Origin: Amphibalanus amphitrite
Taxonomy: Eukaryota > Arthropoda > Thecostraca > Balanomorpha > Balanidae
DNA length: 64,000 nucleotides
Assembly (NCBI RefSeq): GCF_019059575.1
Contig: NW_024881844.1
Coordinates: forward strand, 496,001 to 560,000
Direction of reading: 5' to 3'
The position numbers and the translations under genes were made by a program. A model generated the notes under the pieces. It did not search any database, was not told where the DNA came from, and saw only the letters and a list, made by a program, of their open reading frames with translations. Positions 49,394 through 60,489 of the stretch are shown piece after piece. How positions within the stretch are numbered: the stretch's first letter is position 1; each line of letters begins with the position of its first letter.

Positions 49394-49671
49394 ATGCATG
49401 CCGATGCAAGCACACGTGAGATGGCCAGGAAGCTAAAATGAGAGGCCGTGGGCCCTCCCCTACAGTGTTGATAATGATCCAAGTGGCTTTCTATGTTTCC
49501 GAAACTCAAACAGCACCTCCGAGTACGTCACTTTCCGCCGGACGAAGAACGAAAGAGCTACGCATGGCACTGGCATCAGCTGATGTTAACGGATTTATTT
49601 CGTGACCGTTTCACAATGGCTCAACGTTGGCAGGTTTCTCTGGTTCACGATTTTGACCACGGGAGATAAAA
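49394..49671 (+). pseudogene. mariner-like transposase C-terminal remnant
   Basis: One frame reads HADASTREMARKLK, which is like the mariner HDNARPH segment. A shifted frame gives LPYSVDNDPSGFLCF, which corresponds to the family's YSPDLAPSDY segment, and a third gives PKLKQHLRVRHFPPDEERKS. Order and spacing fit a mariner transposase DDE core and C-terminus. At least one stop and two frame changes show that it is dead. Confidence 0.6.
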
Positions 49672-49799
49672 TTATTAAGATGAATATGAATGACAAATGA
49701 CCCGGAAAGCTTGCTGTTATTGTTTTATCTCGATACCGTTAGCGATTTTTGATTATACGAAAACAAGGGTGCTGCTTTTCAGCGCAGCTGTTTGTGTAG

Positions 49800-50067
49800 A
49801 TGTTCACCAGGGGTGGAGTATAAGGGGTTTTGGGGGTGCTCGAGCACCCCCTGAAATTCAAAAGTCACTATATAATAGTGCTCCAGGGGTGCTTAAATTA
49901 CGTCTGCGACACAAACTGTTTTGCGTAAGTCGCGAGTAGAGTGATGCTGCTGGGAAAACGTACCAACCAATATGTGCTTTTCTACGCAAGAATTTGACGC
50001 TTCCATTCGCCAGGTGCTAGAAAAGCACCCCCTGGGATTATGACAATTCTCCGCCCCTGATGTTCAC
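49800..50067. mobile_element. 252-bp hAT-like MITE with 8-bp duplication ATGTTCAC
   Basis: The insert (49808-50059) starts CAGGGGTGGAG and ends CTCCGCCCCTG, and is flanked on both sides by ATGTTCAC. An 8-bp duplication with CAGGGGYGGA ends is the hAT pattern. It interrupts the older Tc1/mariner sequence and is therefore younger. GGGGGTGCTCGAGCACCCCC inside is a perfect palindrome. Confidence 0.8.
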
Positions 50068-50099
50068 ACAAGTCAGCAGCGGTTGACTGTGCGAGCAGA

Positions 50100-50330
50100 A
50101 CGAAGGCCGTCACTAAAATAAAGATCGTCGATCCAGCGTCAGGGACAATTTTCATGATGCAACGGACGAACTGAAACAAAGGATTCATGGCAAAGCAAAG
50201 CCTAGTATCGTGCGTGAAAGTTTCCAGAACTTGGGGATAAAGGCGAAATGTCCGGCAACTCGCCCGACCTAAGCTCAATCGAAAATAATCTCTGAGTGGT
50301 TGCGAACGATGGCCTCAACCGATAGGACCT
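50100..50330 (+). pseudogene. Tc1-like transposase remnant
   Basis: SGNSPDLSSIEN followed after a stop by VVANDG matches the WPGNSPDLNPIENLW signature of Tc1-like transposases, which holds the second catalytic aspartate and the glutamate side of the DDE fold. Upstream text (DELKQRIHGKAKPS) is poorly preserved and the frame is broken. It is distinct from the mariner-type remnant 500 bp upstream. Confidence 0.55.
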
Positions 50331-50849
50331 GGCTATCAGACTGGACCCGTTTGAAGGACATCTGAAAAGGCTTGGAGAGAAATATCAGCGTGCAAGCTGT
50401 GTAGTTCGGTGATCAGCATGATGCGTCGCATCCAGAAATGAGTCCGTTTTCGCAGTGCTTGTGTCGGTTGTTGAATACAAATTGTTCAGCAAAAATGAAG
50501 CGATGAAAACCCAGGGATCGTTAGGCTGCAACTCTTTGGGACACCCTGTACTTAGATGTATTTGCTTCATCTTAACACAGGTTCAGTGACCGTTCTGTTG
50601 TTATGCCTGTAAGTTATTTGCGCATGAGAGCTTTATAAGGGTGTGCACTTTTGACTCGGACCGTGTATTGCTAAAACCGTTGCGGATTCCCTCATTTCAA
50701 GAGGGATTGAAGCCTCATTTAGGTATAAACAAAAACAAAATTTGGCTTTGGAGTGATAAATTAGCATTTTAAAGTAAGATGAAATGTTTTAAATGTTTTG
50801 ATTTCGCTGGAAGAATTCCTTTTGAAAACTATACTTCTGATGTTTCTGA

Positions 50850-51442
50850 TGCGCGGGACCGCACCCACCCGCCCTCCGGCGCCCTCGGCATCCGACTGAG
50901 CCTCCACGAGGTCTCTCCTCCGGTCCGGCCCCCGGGCTCTGACGTCACTGCACGCTGATTGGCCGGCTCGGCGGGCGTCCGGCTGCCATTGGCCAGCGGT
51001 AGTCGGTGGGCGGGCCCAGCGGCGGACCGCAGCCCTCAAGTGGCCTTATCCGTCTCCGGGGGCGGTCCCCCAGGGCGCCGCGCCGCCCGCCAATATCGGC
51101 CCGCATCAAAAGTCTATACCCAGGAGTTCGGAAACCAAATAGAGGTGGCGCGTCCGGGGCACCGCGCGTGGCGAAATTGATCCGTCCGCAGCGCGCTCAG
51201 TCCGCCCCAGGGACGCGGCGCAGAGCACCGTGGTGAGCCGCGCGAGACGGAGCCCTCTGAGACCGGCTCCTCCTGAGCCGCCGCCGCCGCCGCCGCCGCC
51301 GCCCCGCCGCTGGGCTCCTGCGCTAATTAGTCGGACTCCCTGGACAGCCTCAAGCACAGAGTGGCCCACGCGCTAAAAACTCGCGAGCGGTCCCCTGTGA
51401 CGCGCGGCCGGCGGGACAGGCCGAGGCCACCGAGCCACCACT
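50850..51442 (+). promoter_or_regulatory. kn: CpG-rich promoter and 5' leader candidate of the Collier/EBF gene
   Basis: Within 500 bp of the start codon lie a perfect CRE (TGACGTCA, 50940-50947), two inverted CCAAT boxes (ATTGG at 50958 and 50988) and a GC box (GGGCGGG, 51008). A (CCG)n run lies at 51279-51303 in the presumed leader. No TATA box is apparent. CCCCAGGG at about 51066 and 51205 resembles the inner part of the EBF site TCCCNNGGGA, which could allow autoregulation, but single matches in GC-rich DNA are expected by chance. The transcription start is not determined, and an upstream non-coding exon is possible. Confidence 0.45.
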
Positions 51443-51567
51443 ATGATGTTTGGCCTGCAAGAGAGCAGTCTGCACCAGACGCGCGCGCCTGTCTCTGGCC
51501 TCAAGGAGGAGCCGCTCACATCGCGCTCCTGGATCCAGCCCGCCATCGGAGTGGACCAGACACACAG
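51443..51567 (+). CDS. kn: Collier/Knot/EBF transcription factor, coding exon 1 (N-terminus)
   Basis: The exon encodes 41 residues plus two bases: MMFGLQESSL, then LKEEPLTSRSW and a linker ending DQTH. MFG.QES and KEEPL are the conserved N-terminal signatures of COE proteins (human EBF1 begins MFGIQES and has KEEPLGS). Two ATGs are adjacent; other family members would start at the second, so either is possible. The donor CAG|GTGGGT leaves phase 2, and the split codon AG|T gives Ser with exon 2, reproducing the SGVGL junction of EBF1. The protein is a DNA-binding developmental regulator of neuron, muscle and blood-cell fate in animals studied, acting in the nucleus as a dimer. Later exons lie outside the window. 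Confidence 0.9.
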
Positions 51568-51727
51568 GTGGGTCACGTGTGGGCCGGGTCATGTCAGGTC
51601 AGGTCGGTGTCGGCTGGGTTTGATTAGGATGGGTGTGTGGCGGCGCGCCGGGCGTCAGCGGTGGAGTCGGAACTCCCGGCCCCGCCGCCCGGCCGTTACG
51701 GAACAGCGATACACGCCACTGACACTG

Positions 51728-52047
51728 TAGATTGTGGACGGTGGACTGTGGACTTTAGACGGTGGACGGTAAGCAGTGGACTGTGGATGGTGGATGCTTA
51801 GCTATGGACGGTGGACTGTAGATTGTGGACGGTAAACTGTGGACTGTGGACGGTGAACGATGGACTGTTAACTGTGGACGATGGATGGCGTATTGTGGAC
51901 GGTGGACAGTGGACGGTGGACAGTGGACAGTGGATTGTGAACTGTGAACGGTGGACGGTGGACTGTAGACAGTGGACGATGGATGACGTATTGTGGACGG
52001 TGGACGGTAAACAGTGGATGGTGGACGGATAATTGTGGATGCTAGGT
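51728..52047. repeat. GTGGACGGTGGACTGTGGA minisatellite in intron 1
   Basis: Dense irregular copies of GTGGACGGTGGA and GTGGACTGTGGA run about 160 bp after the donor site of exon 1. The core is shared with the array at 47400. Confidence 0.9.
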
Positions 52048-52724
52048 ATACAGAAATGCATGGGCAAATAGTATATAATGGCACAACCAAAATAAAACAA
52101 GCATCGCGCATGTAGTTATGTACTCAAATACAGGATGTTATCTCAATAATGACAAATATCCAATATCAAATGCCACTTATCCAACCGGCAAACTTTGCTG
52201 GCTTATTTGAGCGTAGACTATTGTATTACTGACATGGAATAGGTAGTCTCGGATTTGGATTATAGTTTTTAAATTGTAGATAAAAACACTTTCATTCGTG
52301 TGTATCAAAAGTGTAACATCCATTGGCATATTAAGATCAAGTGAAGCAGCTCCGACGTAATGCGATGAAAACAAAAATAGGTATATCATATATAATAACA
52401 TCGGCAGGCTGTACATCTCTGCTTTTCCATTTCTGATAAATTCAGCACGTCATTTTAAATAGATTATGCAGCCTCCAATGTTTTTATATAAAGCACGTCA
52501 GACAAAGCATAAGACAGAAATGACAGGAATTTAGTGAAAGGTCAATGGTATGAATATTGAATGTGGAAACCATATAGCAATATTTAGGTTTCTTACATGT
52601 CAAATGGTATAAGATATTATTCAGAGCTTCCAATTCTTCAGCAAATCAAGATGACTTCAACTTAGCTCAGACCACGGCCGATAGATTTAGCGTAGTATTC
52701 GAAGTTCTACGTACGTTTTGAAAA
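52048..52724. other. intron 1, AT-rich, nothing identified
   Basis: No repeat, exon or motif cluster is supported here. Confidence 0.4.
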
Positions 52725-53227
52725 TGGGTTTGTTCCCGTCGCTCCTCTAACCTCCTCCAAGCTCCTCTAACCTCCTCTCGTTTCAAAAAATCGTTCCCGT
52801 CGCTCCTCCAAGCTCCTCCAAGCTCATCTTGATTTCACATCTCACCACCACTATTTGCCTCCTCCCTCATCCCAAACGAAAGTTGTTTTTTTTGGAGGAG
52901 GCTCTTGCGTAGACATATTTGGCGCACGTAATACAAATGTGAGTTGTTTATAAATGAGATTTGAGGGAAGTGGAAATGATTTTAGTGATTGATGACGATT
53001 GGATATCTTTAAATAGTAATGTTTGATATTAATCCAAGGCTATTTTATTAGAAAGCGATTATTATCTCTTGATTTATGTTTGCGCGCCATAAATCGCCGA
53101 CCGTTACAGCCCGCAAACAGCTGATTTCCTCGCGAAAATGTTCCCGTGGCTCCTCTGAAACGGCTCTCCTCCAAGCTCATCCAACCTCATCCGAGATTTT
53201 TTGGGAGGAGCGACGGGAACAGACCCA
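52725..53227. mobile_element. 503-bp TIR element in intron 1
   Basis: TGGGTTTGTTCCCGTCGCTC at the left and its near-inverse at the right (GAGCGACGGGAACAGACCCA) bound an interior with CTCCTCCAAGCTC direct repeats near both ends. A second internal TCGTTCCCGTCGCTCCTCC lies at 52791. No coding capacity. The target duplication is unclear, so the superfamily is unknown. Confidence 0.65.
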
Positions 53228-56091
53228 ATGAGAGATGAGCCTCAATGATAAAAATGAATAAACTGAAATTCGCGTCTTACGAAAGGCAAGATGGTCAGTA
53301 TACACGATAAACATGACAAACGCTAAAAGGTGAAAGTTTTCTACACATTACCAATAGGCAGTGAACTGTGAGAAACGCATACATACACTATTCAGATGAA
53401 TGTTTCAAGTTTATGATTTTTGACGACTTCTGAACAGGCGCAAATGTTCAAGTGGCAAAGCGGGAATTTCTAGATAGCTGACATGCTTCAGACCGCCATG
53501 CTATTTGATCAGTACGAGCAATTCTCCGTAAACCTTATGTGCAATAGTCACGAGTTTTCAATATGGATAGTCAGTTAGTACCTACAAAGTTCGCCTTTGA
53601 GCCTCTTGATTGGAGTGCTTAGTTGAAAGGATATGGCCAGTCATTTCAACCCATGCATGGGTCCAAAGGCTTCAATTAACCTGCGTCGTCGTCGTTCAGA
53701 AGCTGAATATGATCGGCTGCCGAATGTTACACATGTGTGGCATTACTGAACATCTGATATGGTGGATATGATAGCTTAGATAACATGTAAACGTTATTTT
53801 GAGTCTTGCTGGTGAAAAGAAAGGAATCCAACAATAATGCTCATGATACCTACCCATTGGCGCTGCACTGTTTCTTAACATGGGGTATGTGAAAAATTGG
53901 AGCTCAAGACATTGATTTACATTTACCTAGATAAACCATATTTGCCGTTGCTGTATGAGCATCCTACGACGAACATTGAAGCGTGTTATATCGACATTAT
54001 CAATATAATTGTATGCCATTATGCACCCAAAATTCTGATGCCCTCTAAATTAGTCAAGGGCACGAGTTTTAAAATTTAGCTAGACGATTCAATTGAATGA
54101 ACATCATGCTCACTTGCAGACGCTACGTTAACATTTCACTGGCTTTTACTCAGGCAACAATCACAAGCCCGAGCGTGTATCATTTCAAAATTGTGTACAA
54201 TCTTGAAACCTACAAATGCTGTCAGTATCTCGACAGTGAGTATATTTCCTTGAAACACGACGTATTTTATAATTAGTGACAGCTTTGTCTCCCCAGTCCG
54301 TGCCTCTAGTTGTTTGTTTCTCTGTCGTTTTGCGCAGCGCAATGTTCGGCCCGCAACGCGCCTGGCGGCCGGTGCCCAGCCTTGCGGCACAGCATACTAT
54401 CAGGCGTACACTACTAGCGACATCTATGGGCGAAATACTAAGCCTCGCGCGTTATCTTTCTCTTGATGGGACACTGGGGCTTGGCGGTGAATAAATAGCA
54501 TATTTAAGAGACAGCTCGTATCATATAGTTATGAGCAAGCTTTAGCATCCCTATATTACGGTGTTGAAGATTACACAGCTTAGAAGCTGCGTACAATTTC
54601 ACATTTGTCATTCCTGTGCTCCGTTTTTATTACTTTCCTTCATGTCTTGCAATCGTTTTTTTTTATTAGCATCATAATTACATCAAAGCACATCACCTAT
54701 ATAATATTGAAGCGTCGGAATGGAGAGAGTGTATGGTGTATCAGACACGAATAACATTAATAAATGACTACTTTGAGTACGAATTGTTACACATATAACT
54801 GTCAAGTGGTGACTCAGCGCCGACCCGTTCCCTGGTCATGGCACCGGTATCTCCGTACTGGGTGTATCGGCATCGCTCTGCCACCGCGCGTGGCCATCCG
54901 CCACTCTCCGTCCCTCAGCTGGGTAGCCGGTTATCTAAAACAGGTGACGATGGGTCCCCGGTGCCATGGTTATCGGTCCTTCAGAGAGCCCACCGGTCTT
55001 TCAAAGAGGCCGCGCAACTGCTGTGGTGTGCGCGCTGCACAGTGCAGAGCAGATGATCAAAGCCGATCATTGGTAGTCTACGTAAACTCCGTCTCCAACC
55101 AGTAGGTCTGATGTGGTCTGATGTAGCCACAGACTAGTCCACAGACCAGTCCTTGTGGTCTGATTCAGACACAGCTGTACGTCCCAAGTCCACAGACTAG
55201 TGTGATACGGTCGCTGATGACCAAAGTCGTACGAGGAATCTTGAACATGACGCATCAAGCATCAAGGATCGAGTGTGTATGTAGCATTAGATTATGCCAC
55301 CTAAAATATGCGCGTTTACGGTCTAGTATCAGCCGCTTTGAACCAGCGATGAGCTGTGAATTGTGAGTCACATGGACGGCCATAGGCGGTTGTTTTGACC
55401 GAAGTAGGATGGTTTATCTTATATCGCGAAGCCGGCGAAGACGAGGATCTGTCTTACCGTCAGGCTGGCTGGAAAAAGTGAGAGCTTTTTATAGCTTTAC
55501 TTACTCTAGCCTTTACTAACAACTAGTCATGACTGAGAAGAAAAACAGCGGACCACGACTGTATGTAAGTACACATAGCGTCTGTTCATGTCCCGCATCA
55601 CATATCCAGACGCGCTGCGCGGAGCTCTGGATCGCTCCGATCGCCGCCGGCAAATCCAGTCATGCGCCCACACCGGAAATCGATGGTACTGTTTAATTAA
55701 TTAGCGTGGTCCGCACGTAATAAGCACGGCACCTATTTTCCGGCGGCGTTTGACTCTTGCCGCGCACGTGCCACGATCGTGCGCCGTGGCGCGCCACGTG
55801 CCGGCCGCATTGTTTGTCGGAGGGGTCGGCGCGAGCGGCGTGTGCCACCACTCCTGATTTGATGCACGGCCATTACAGGCGGACAGCGTGAAAACGGCGG
55901 CCCTACCGCGTGCGGCCAAAACACGGCAAGGGGCACAGTGTGTTACTGTATGCGGAACCGGGCACGGTATGATGAAACAAAGGACAACGTGCTATTACGT
56001 TGTCCGTGCACTAAATTACGTATCTGGACCCACTGGACGCGTCTCGACTGTGATGTCAGAATACGATTATAGGATGGTAACTCCTGGTAAC
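53228..56091. other. intron 1, no further exon seen
   Basis: GC-rich patches occur at 54300-54490, 54830-55060 and 55590-55930, and clustered TGTGGTCTGA/CAGACCA inverted motifs at 55070-55210. No COE-like exon or transposon is recognised. Short frames overlap on both strands. Confidence 0.35.
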
Positions 56092-56096
56092 TCGAT

Positions 56097-56310
56097 TGTA
56101 GTGTATCGAGTACCTAGTGCATCGGGTGTCCGAGGCTCGGCATCGGGCCCCCGGTAATACGAGTGTGAGGCGGCCGCACCCTGCTCGGCTCGAGTCAGAG
56201 CCAGCAGTCGAGAGGCTCCGCCCGGCCGCACAGCACGACAGTGCCTTAGTGTTTTGCACCGCGAGGTTGTGAGAATACATCGGAATCCGGAGACGGCGGT
56301 GGACACTACA
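56097..56310 (+). repeat. 5' LTR
   Basis: 214 bp, starting TGTAGTGTATCGAG and ending GGACACTACA. It matches the 3' LTR at every base I compared and is GC-rich, with no obvious TATA box. Confidence 0.95.
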
Positions 56311-56347
56311 TCTGGCGACGAGGATGAGATCCTGAATACTACCGACG

Positions 56348-59300
56348 ATGAACGTCGAGGGGGTGTCGCCGCCAACTCCGTTCCTGGCGAGACCAGGAAA
56401 ACCAGCACTGCCCTGGAGTGACTGGATTTTCAGTTTCCACAACTACCTGACTGCCCTGGGAGGTGAGGCCTACAGCACGGAGAGGAAGACGGCTCTCCTT
56501 CTGCACTGTGTCGGCGCCGAGGCGCAACGGGTGTACCGTACCCTACCGGTCCAGCCGAGGAGAGAAGACGAAGACGAGTTCCATGCGGCTGAGCGGCAGC
56601 TCGCCGAGTTTTATGAACCTCAGGTCAACGTGATCGCGGAGCGGTTCTTCTTCCGGCAGCGACGGCAAGAGTCGCACGAGCCGACGGCCGACTACGTGGC
56701 GGCGCTGCGCCGCCTGGCAGTAAACTGCTCGTTTGGACAAATGACAGACGCAATGATACGTGACCAAGTCGTGGAAGCAACAGTGCATCCGATTCTCCGC
56801 GAGCGTTTTCTGCAGGATAAGGGCCTGACCCTGGACCGCGTTCTGGAGATCGCCGAGGCATTCGAGCGATCCCGACGCGAGGCGACCGCCATGGCCGGGC
56901 CGGCGAGGCCCGCCGCCGACGGAGCGCAGTCACTGCATCAGATATCTGACGCTCGTCAGCGCCGCGGGCGCCGGCCCTGGCGACCCGCCCGGCGGCAAGA
57001 CGGCCGCCGCCCCGCCCCTGCCCAGTTGCAAGCCGACCGTCGCCCCGGACCTGCCCAGCTGCAACCGGACACGTGCCCCAGCTGCGGTCGGCGCCAGCAC
57101 AATGAGCGCGGTCGGTGTCCCGCTACCGGGGCCACGTGCAGGCAGTGTGGGCGGACGGGTCACTTTGCCGTGGTCTGCTGGTCTGGTGAACGGAACGACG
57201 ACAGAAGGTGTCACGAGCTGACTGTTCTCTGCTGCGCCGTACCAAATACCGATAAGATGATGTGCGAAGTACAGATGGAGGTACCAGGTATCACGCAGAC
57301 CGTGAATCTGCAAGTTGACACGGGTGCCACGGTGTCCGCTTTAGGACTCGGCATCGCCAGACGTCTCTTCAAAGGCAGTCATCTCAATAGAACGTCTGCT
57401 CGTCTGTTCGGTTTTGGTCGACACCAGCTTCAAGTGCTTGGCACGCTGCCAGCGCTGGTGACCTACCGTGGACGGCGAGCCAACACAGAGTTCTTCATCA
57501 TAGATTCCGACGGTGAAGAAGCCGTCATGGGACTGGACCTGCTGAAGCAGTTGGACGTAAACCTGCACCCCGCGAGTGGGGCAATCGATCAGCTGGCGGT
57601 CACTGGGAGCGCAGAAGTCCCGGAACCGCCACCGTCTCAGCCCGACCCTGGCGAGATATGCTCACTGACGACAGTCCGTGGCTACCAGCACAGGATTGTT
57701 CTCCGTCCTGATGCTGTACCGGTGCGTCACAAGCTCCGCCGACTCCCGTATGCTGTTCGTGAAGAGGTCAGCCGCGAGCTGGACCGACTCCAGGAGGAAG
57801 GAGTCATCGAACCGGTCGAAGTCAGCGACTGGGTTCACCCGATGGTCGTCAGCAGGAAAAGGAACGGGAAGCTGCGCATCTGCGTGGATCTCAGGGACCT
57901 GAATCGACAGGTCATCGCCGAAGTTCATCCCCTGCCGACGGCAGAGGAGCTCCAAGACCAGCTGAAGGGCAACATCTTCACAGTTATCGACCTGCAGAGC
58001 GCATACCATCAGCTGGAGCTGGAGCCTGCTTCCCGTCAGCTCACCACGTTCCTGACTCACCGAGGCCTACGACAATTCACGAGGGTACCGTTTGGTCTGG
58101 TCTCGGCAGGATCTGCGTTCCAGAGATTGCTGGACAACCTGCTGGACGGCATCCCGGGATGCGTTCACTACATGGACGACGTCGCGGTCGTGGGAGTGTC
58201 ACAGGAAGAACACGACGACCGTCTTCGGCGCGTCATGGCCCGACTGAAGGAGGCCAACTTGACAGTCAACAGAGAGAAGTCTGTGTTCAGCAAAGCAGCT
58301 GTCGACTTCTGTGGCTTCACGCTGTCTGCGTCGGGAGTCACACCACTGCAGTCACAGATCAAGGCCGTGACTGACGCACCACCGCCGGAGAACGCCAAGG
58401 AGCTGAAGTCGTTCCTGGGGATGTGTGGATGGTTTCTCAGGTTCGTCCCTGGGTACGCCGAGACCGTCCATCCACTGTACCGGCTGCTGAAGAAGGGCAC
58501 CAAGTTCGTCTGGGACGACACAGCGAACCGAGCTTTCAACGAGGTCAAGCTGAAGATAGCTGCAAGCCCGACACTGAAGCCGTTCGACCAGAGCCTGCCT
58601 ACATTCGTCACGTCCGACGGCAGCGGCAAGGGCGCTGGAGCTGTACTCACGCAGCTGAGCTCCGATGGAGAAGAAAACGCCGTAGCGTTCTGGTCTCGGG
58701 CGTTCACCCCTACCGAGCAGCGCTACTCAGTGTCTGAGCTGGAAGCACTGAGCGCTGTTCTCGCCGTGGAACACTGGAAACTGTATCTGTGGGGACGTCC
58801 GTTCACTCTCCGCACAGATCATTCGGCGCTGCAGACACTGCTCTCGCCCAGCTTCTCGGGGAGAGCGGGCGCGAGGATCGCGCGCTGGCAGGCACGCCTG
58901 CTGCCGTATGCGTACACAGTCCAGTACGTGCCTGGCCGGAACCTAACTCCTGCAGCAGACGCCCTCTCCAGGATGCCAGTCCCTGCCGAAGAAGCGGACC
59001 TGCATGAAGACAGCTCCGCTGAAGAAGAGGTGATCGCTCTTCTGACAGATGAAGAGAGCGTGCTGACCGAGCAAGACGTCCGCACCGCGTCAGCTGCTGA
59101 TCCTGAGCTGCAGCAGCTGCGTCATCAGATCAAGCGCGGCTGGCCGAGCAGCGCCAAGGCCTGCCCGGTTGAAGTCCAGCCGTACTTCAAGATGAGACAC
59201 GAGTTGTGGGTGCGCAACGACGACGTCATCCTGAGAGGAGCCCAACAAGTTGTTGTGCCCGTTCAGCTCCGCCGCAGATACCTGGAGCTGGCGCACAGCG

Positions 59301-60457
59301 CGCACGACGGAATCGTCCGCATGAAACAGGCGCTGCGGAATCTGGCGTGGTGGCCCGGCATCAACCGTGAGGTGGAGGAGCTGTGCCGAAGTTGCGAGCG
59401 CTGCCAGCACAGCGACGCAGTCCTCTCCCAGCGCGCACGCCCTGCGCCCATGCAGCCAGTCGACCTGCCGGACCGTGCCTGGTCGAAACTGGGAATGGAT
59501 ATCGTTGGTCCAATCAACGGAGCACCAGCGACTGCCCGTTACGCCATCACTCTGATTGACTACAGAAGCAAATGGGCGGAAGTCTGCCTGACGTCATCGA
59601 CTGAGACTGAAGACGTCATCAAGTTCTTGTCAACTGTGTGGGCCAAAGAGGGCTATCCCGACGAGATCGTGACGGACAATGGGCCTCAGTTCACGAGCAG
59701 GGAGTTCACTACGTATCTGGCCGCCCGAGGGGTGAAGCACACCAAATCGTCCGTCTACTGGCCTAGAGGCAACTCCGCCGTAGAGCGCTTCAACAAAACG
59801 TTCAAGTCGTGGATCACAGACTGTCCACCAGCAGCGTTCATTGACGAGGTACGCAAGAGCCTGGCGGTGTATCGAGCCACCCCACACACGACAACTGGGA
59901 AGTCACCGTCAGAGCTCCTGCATGGACGACAGATGAGGCTGAACCTGCCTGTCATTCAGCCGTCAACACCAGGAGCCGACAGTGTGGCGTCTCGAGTTCG
60001 ACGCCGACAGCAGTCCAACAAGAGGTCCTACGACCGCCGCCGTGGCGTGACGACGCCGCGCATCACTGAGGGCGACTACGTCTGCGTGAGACGGCAGGGA
60101 CACCGCTCGAAGACGTCCTGTCGGTTCACGTCTCCGGTGCGAGTCACTGGGCGCGTCGGTCCCGCAACGTACCGTCTGGCTGACGGCCGGACCTGGAACG
60201 CCGCCCATCTGGCCCGTCTCCCATACGCGCCGGCGTCTCCCTCAGCATCTCCCCCCGCTGGGCCCGGCGAGACCACGTCGACCGCCACGACTTCCGAGGC
60301 CGACGCCGCTGGCCCGCTGACCTCGCTCGCCGCTGCTTCTCGCCCGTCGACCGAGACAGCTTGCGAGCCGTCGCCGGACGCCGCCGATGTGAGCGTGCAG
60401 CGTCCCAGGCGAAGCGACCGTGCCTGTAGACGACCGGACTACTACGTGTCGCAGTGA
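56348..60457 (+). CDS. Gag-Pol polyprotein of the Ty3/Gypsy element
   Basis: A single 1369-residue frame carries all parts in the usual order. A Gag-like region (residues 1 to about 240) ends in an Arg-rich stretch and Cys/His zinc knuckles (about 243-280). Then come a retropepsin motif DTGATVS (about 324), a reverse transcriptase with YMDD (about 608), an RNase H with TSDGSG (about 755), an integrase with an HHCC zinc module (from about 985) and a DDE core (Asp about 1051, Asp about 1110, Glu about 1146). The C-terminal tail is Pro/Ala/Ser-rich. Gag and Pol share one frame, as in several Mag-type elements. It is an element gene, not a host gene. Confidence 0.95.
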   Translation: MNVEGVSPPTPFLARPGKPALPWSDWIFSFHNYLTALGGEAYSTERKTALLLHCVGAEAQRVYRTLPVQPRREDEDEFHAAERQLAEFYEPQVNVIAERFFFRQRRQESHEPTADYVAALRRLAVNCSFGQMTDAMIRDQVVEATVHPILRERFLQDKGLTLDRVLEIAEAFERSRREATAMAGPARPAADGAQSLHQISDARQRRGRRPWRPARRQDGRRPAPAQLQADRRPGPAQLQPDTCPSCGRRQHNERGRCPATGATCRQCGRTGHFAVVCWSGERNDDRRCHELTVLCCAVPNTDKMMCEVQMEVPGITQTVNLQVDTGATVSALGLGIARRLFKGSHLNRTSARLFGFGRHQLQVLGTLPALVTYRGRRANTEFFIIDSDGEEAVMGLDLLKQLDVNLHPASGAIDQLAVTGSAEVPEPPPSQPDPGEICSLTTVRGYQHRIVLRPDAVPVRHKLRRLPYAVREEVSRELDRLQEEGVIEPVEVSDWVHPMVVSRKRNGKLRICVDLRDLNRQVIAEVHPLPTAEELQDQLKGNIFTVIDLQSAYHQLELEPASRQLTTFLTHRGLRQFTRVPFGLVSAGSAFQRLLDNLLDGIPGCVHYMDDVAVVGVSQEEHDDRLRRVMARLKEANLTVNREKSVFSKAAVDFCGFTLSASGVTPLQSQIKAVTDAPPPENAKELKSFLGMCGWFLRFVPGYAETVHPLYRLLKKGTKFVWDDTANRAFNEVKLKIAASPTLKPFDQSLPTFVTSDGSGKGAGAVLTQLSSDGEENAVAFWSRAFTPTEQRYSVSELEALSAVLAVEHWKLYLWGRPFTLRTDHSALQTLLSPSFSGRAGARIARWQARLLPYAYTVQYVPGRNLTPAADALSRMPVPAEEADLHEDSSAEEEVIALLTDEESVLTEQDVRTASAADPELQQLRHQIKRGWPSSAKACPVEVQPYFKMRHELWVRNDDVILRGAQQVVVPVQLRRRYLELAHSAHDGIVRMKQALRNLAWWPGINREVEELCRSCERCQHSDAVLSQRARPAPMQPVDLPDRAWSKLGMDIVGPINGAPATARYAITLIDYRSKWAEVCLTSSTETEDVIKFLSTVWAKEGYPDEIVTDNGPQFTSREFTTYLAARGVKHTKSSVYWPRGNSAVERFNKTFKSWITDCPPAAFIDEVRKSLAVYRATPHTTTGKSPSELLHGRQMRLNLPVIQPSTPGADSVASRVRRRQQSNKRSYDRRRGVTTPRITEGDYVCVRRQGHRSKTSCRFTSPVRVTGRVGPATYRLADGRTWNAAHLARLPYAPASPSASPPAGPGETTSTATTSEADAAGPLTSLAAASRPSTETACEPSPDAADVSVQRPRRSDRACRRPDYYVSQ

Positions 60458-60489
60458 TGCTGTTCCTTTTTTTGCGAGAGGGGGGGATG

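Larger units (their letters stand above)
48515..50548. mobile_element. dead Tc1/mariner region with CAGGGTGTCCCA-type ends
   Basis: CAGGGCGTCCCA at the left and TGGGACACCCTG at the right form imperfect terminal repeats, with TA following the right one. Between them lie two separate transposase-like remnants and a nested hAT-like MITE. The two remnants differ in type, so this may be one insertion inside another, not a single element. A 30-bp direct duplication (GTAAGGGCGATCTTCTTGCT) lies at 48585-48640. Confidence 0.5.

Noticed and set aside
51066-51213. EBF autoregulatory sites in the promoter
   Set aside because: Only the inner CCCNNGGG core is present and such matches are frequent in CpG-rich DNA, so it is noted in the promoter entry but not claimed.
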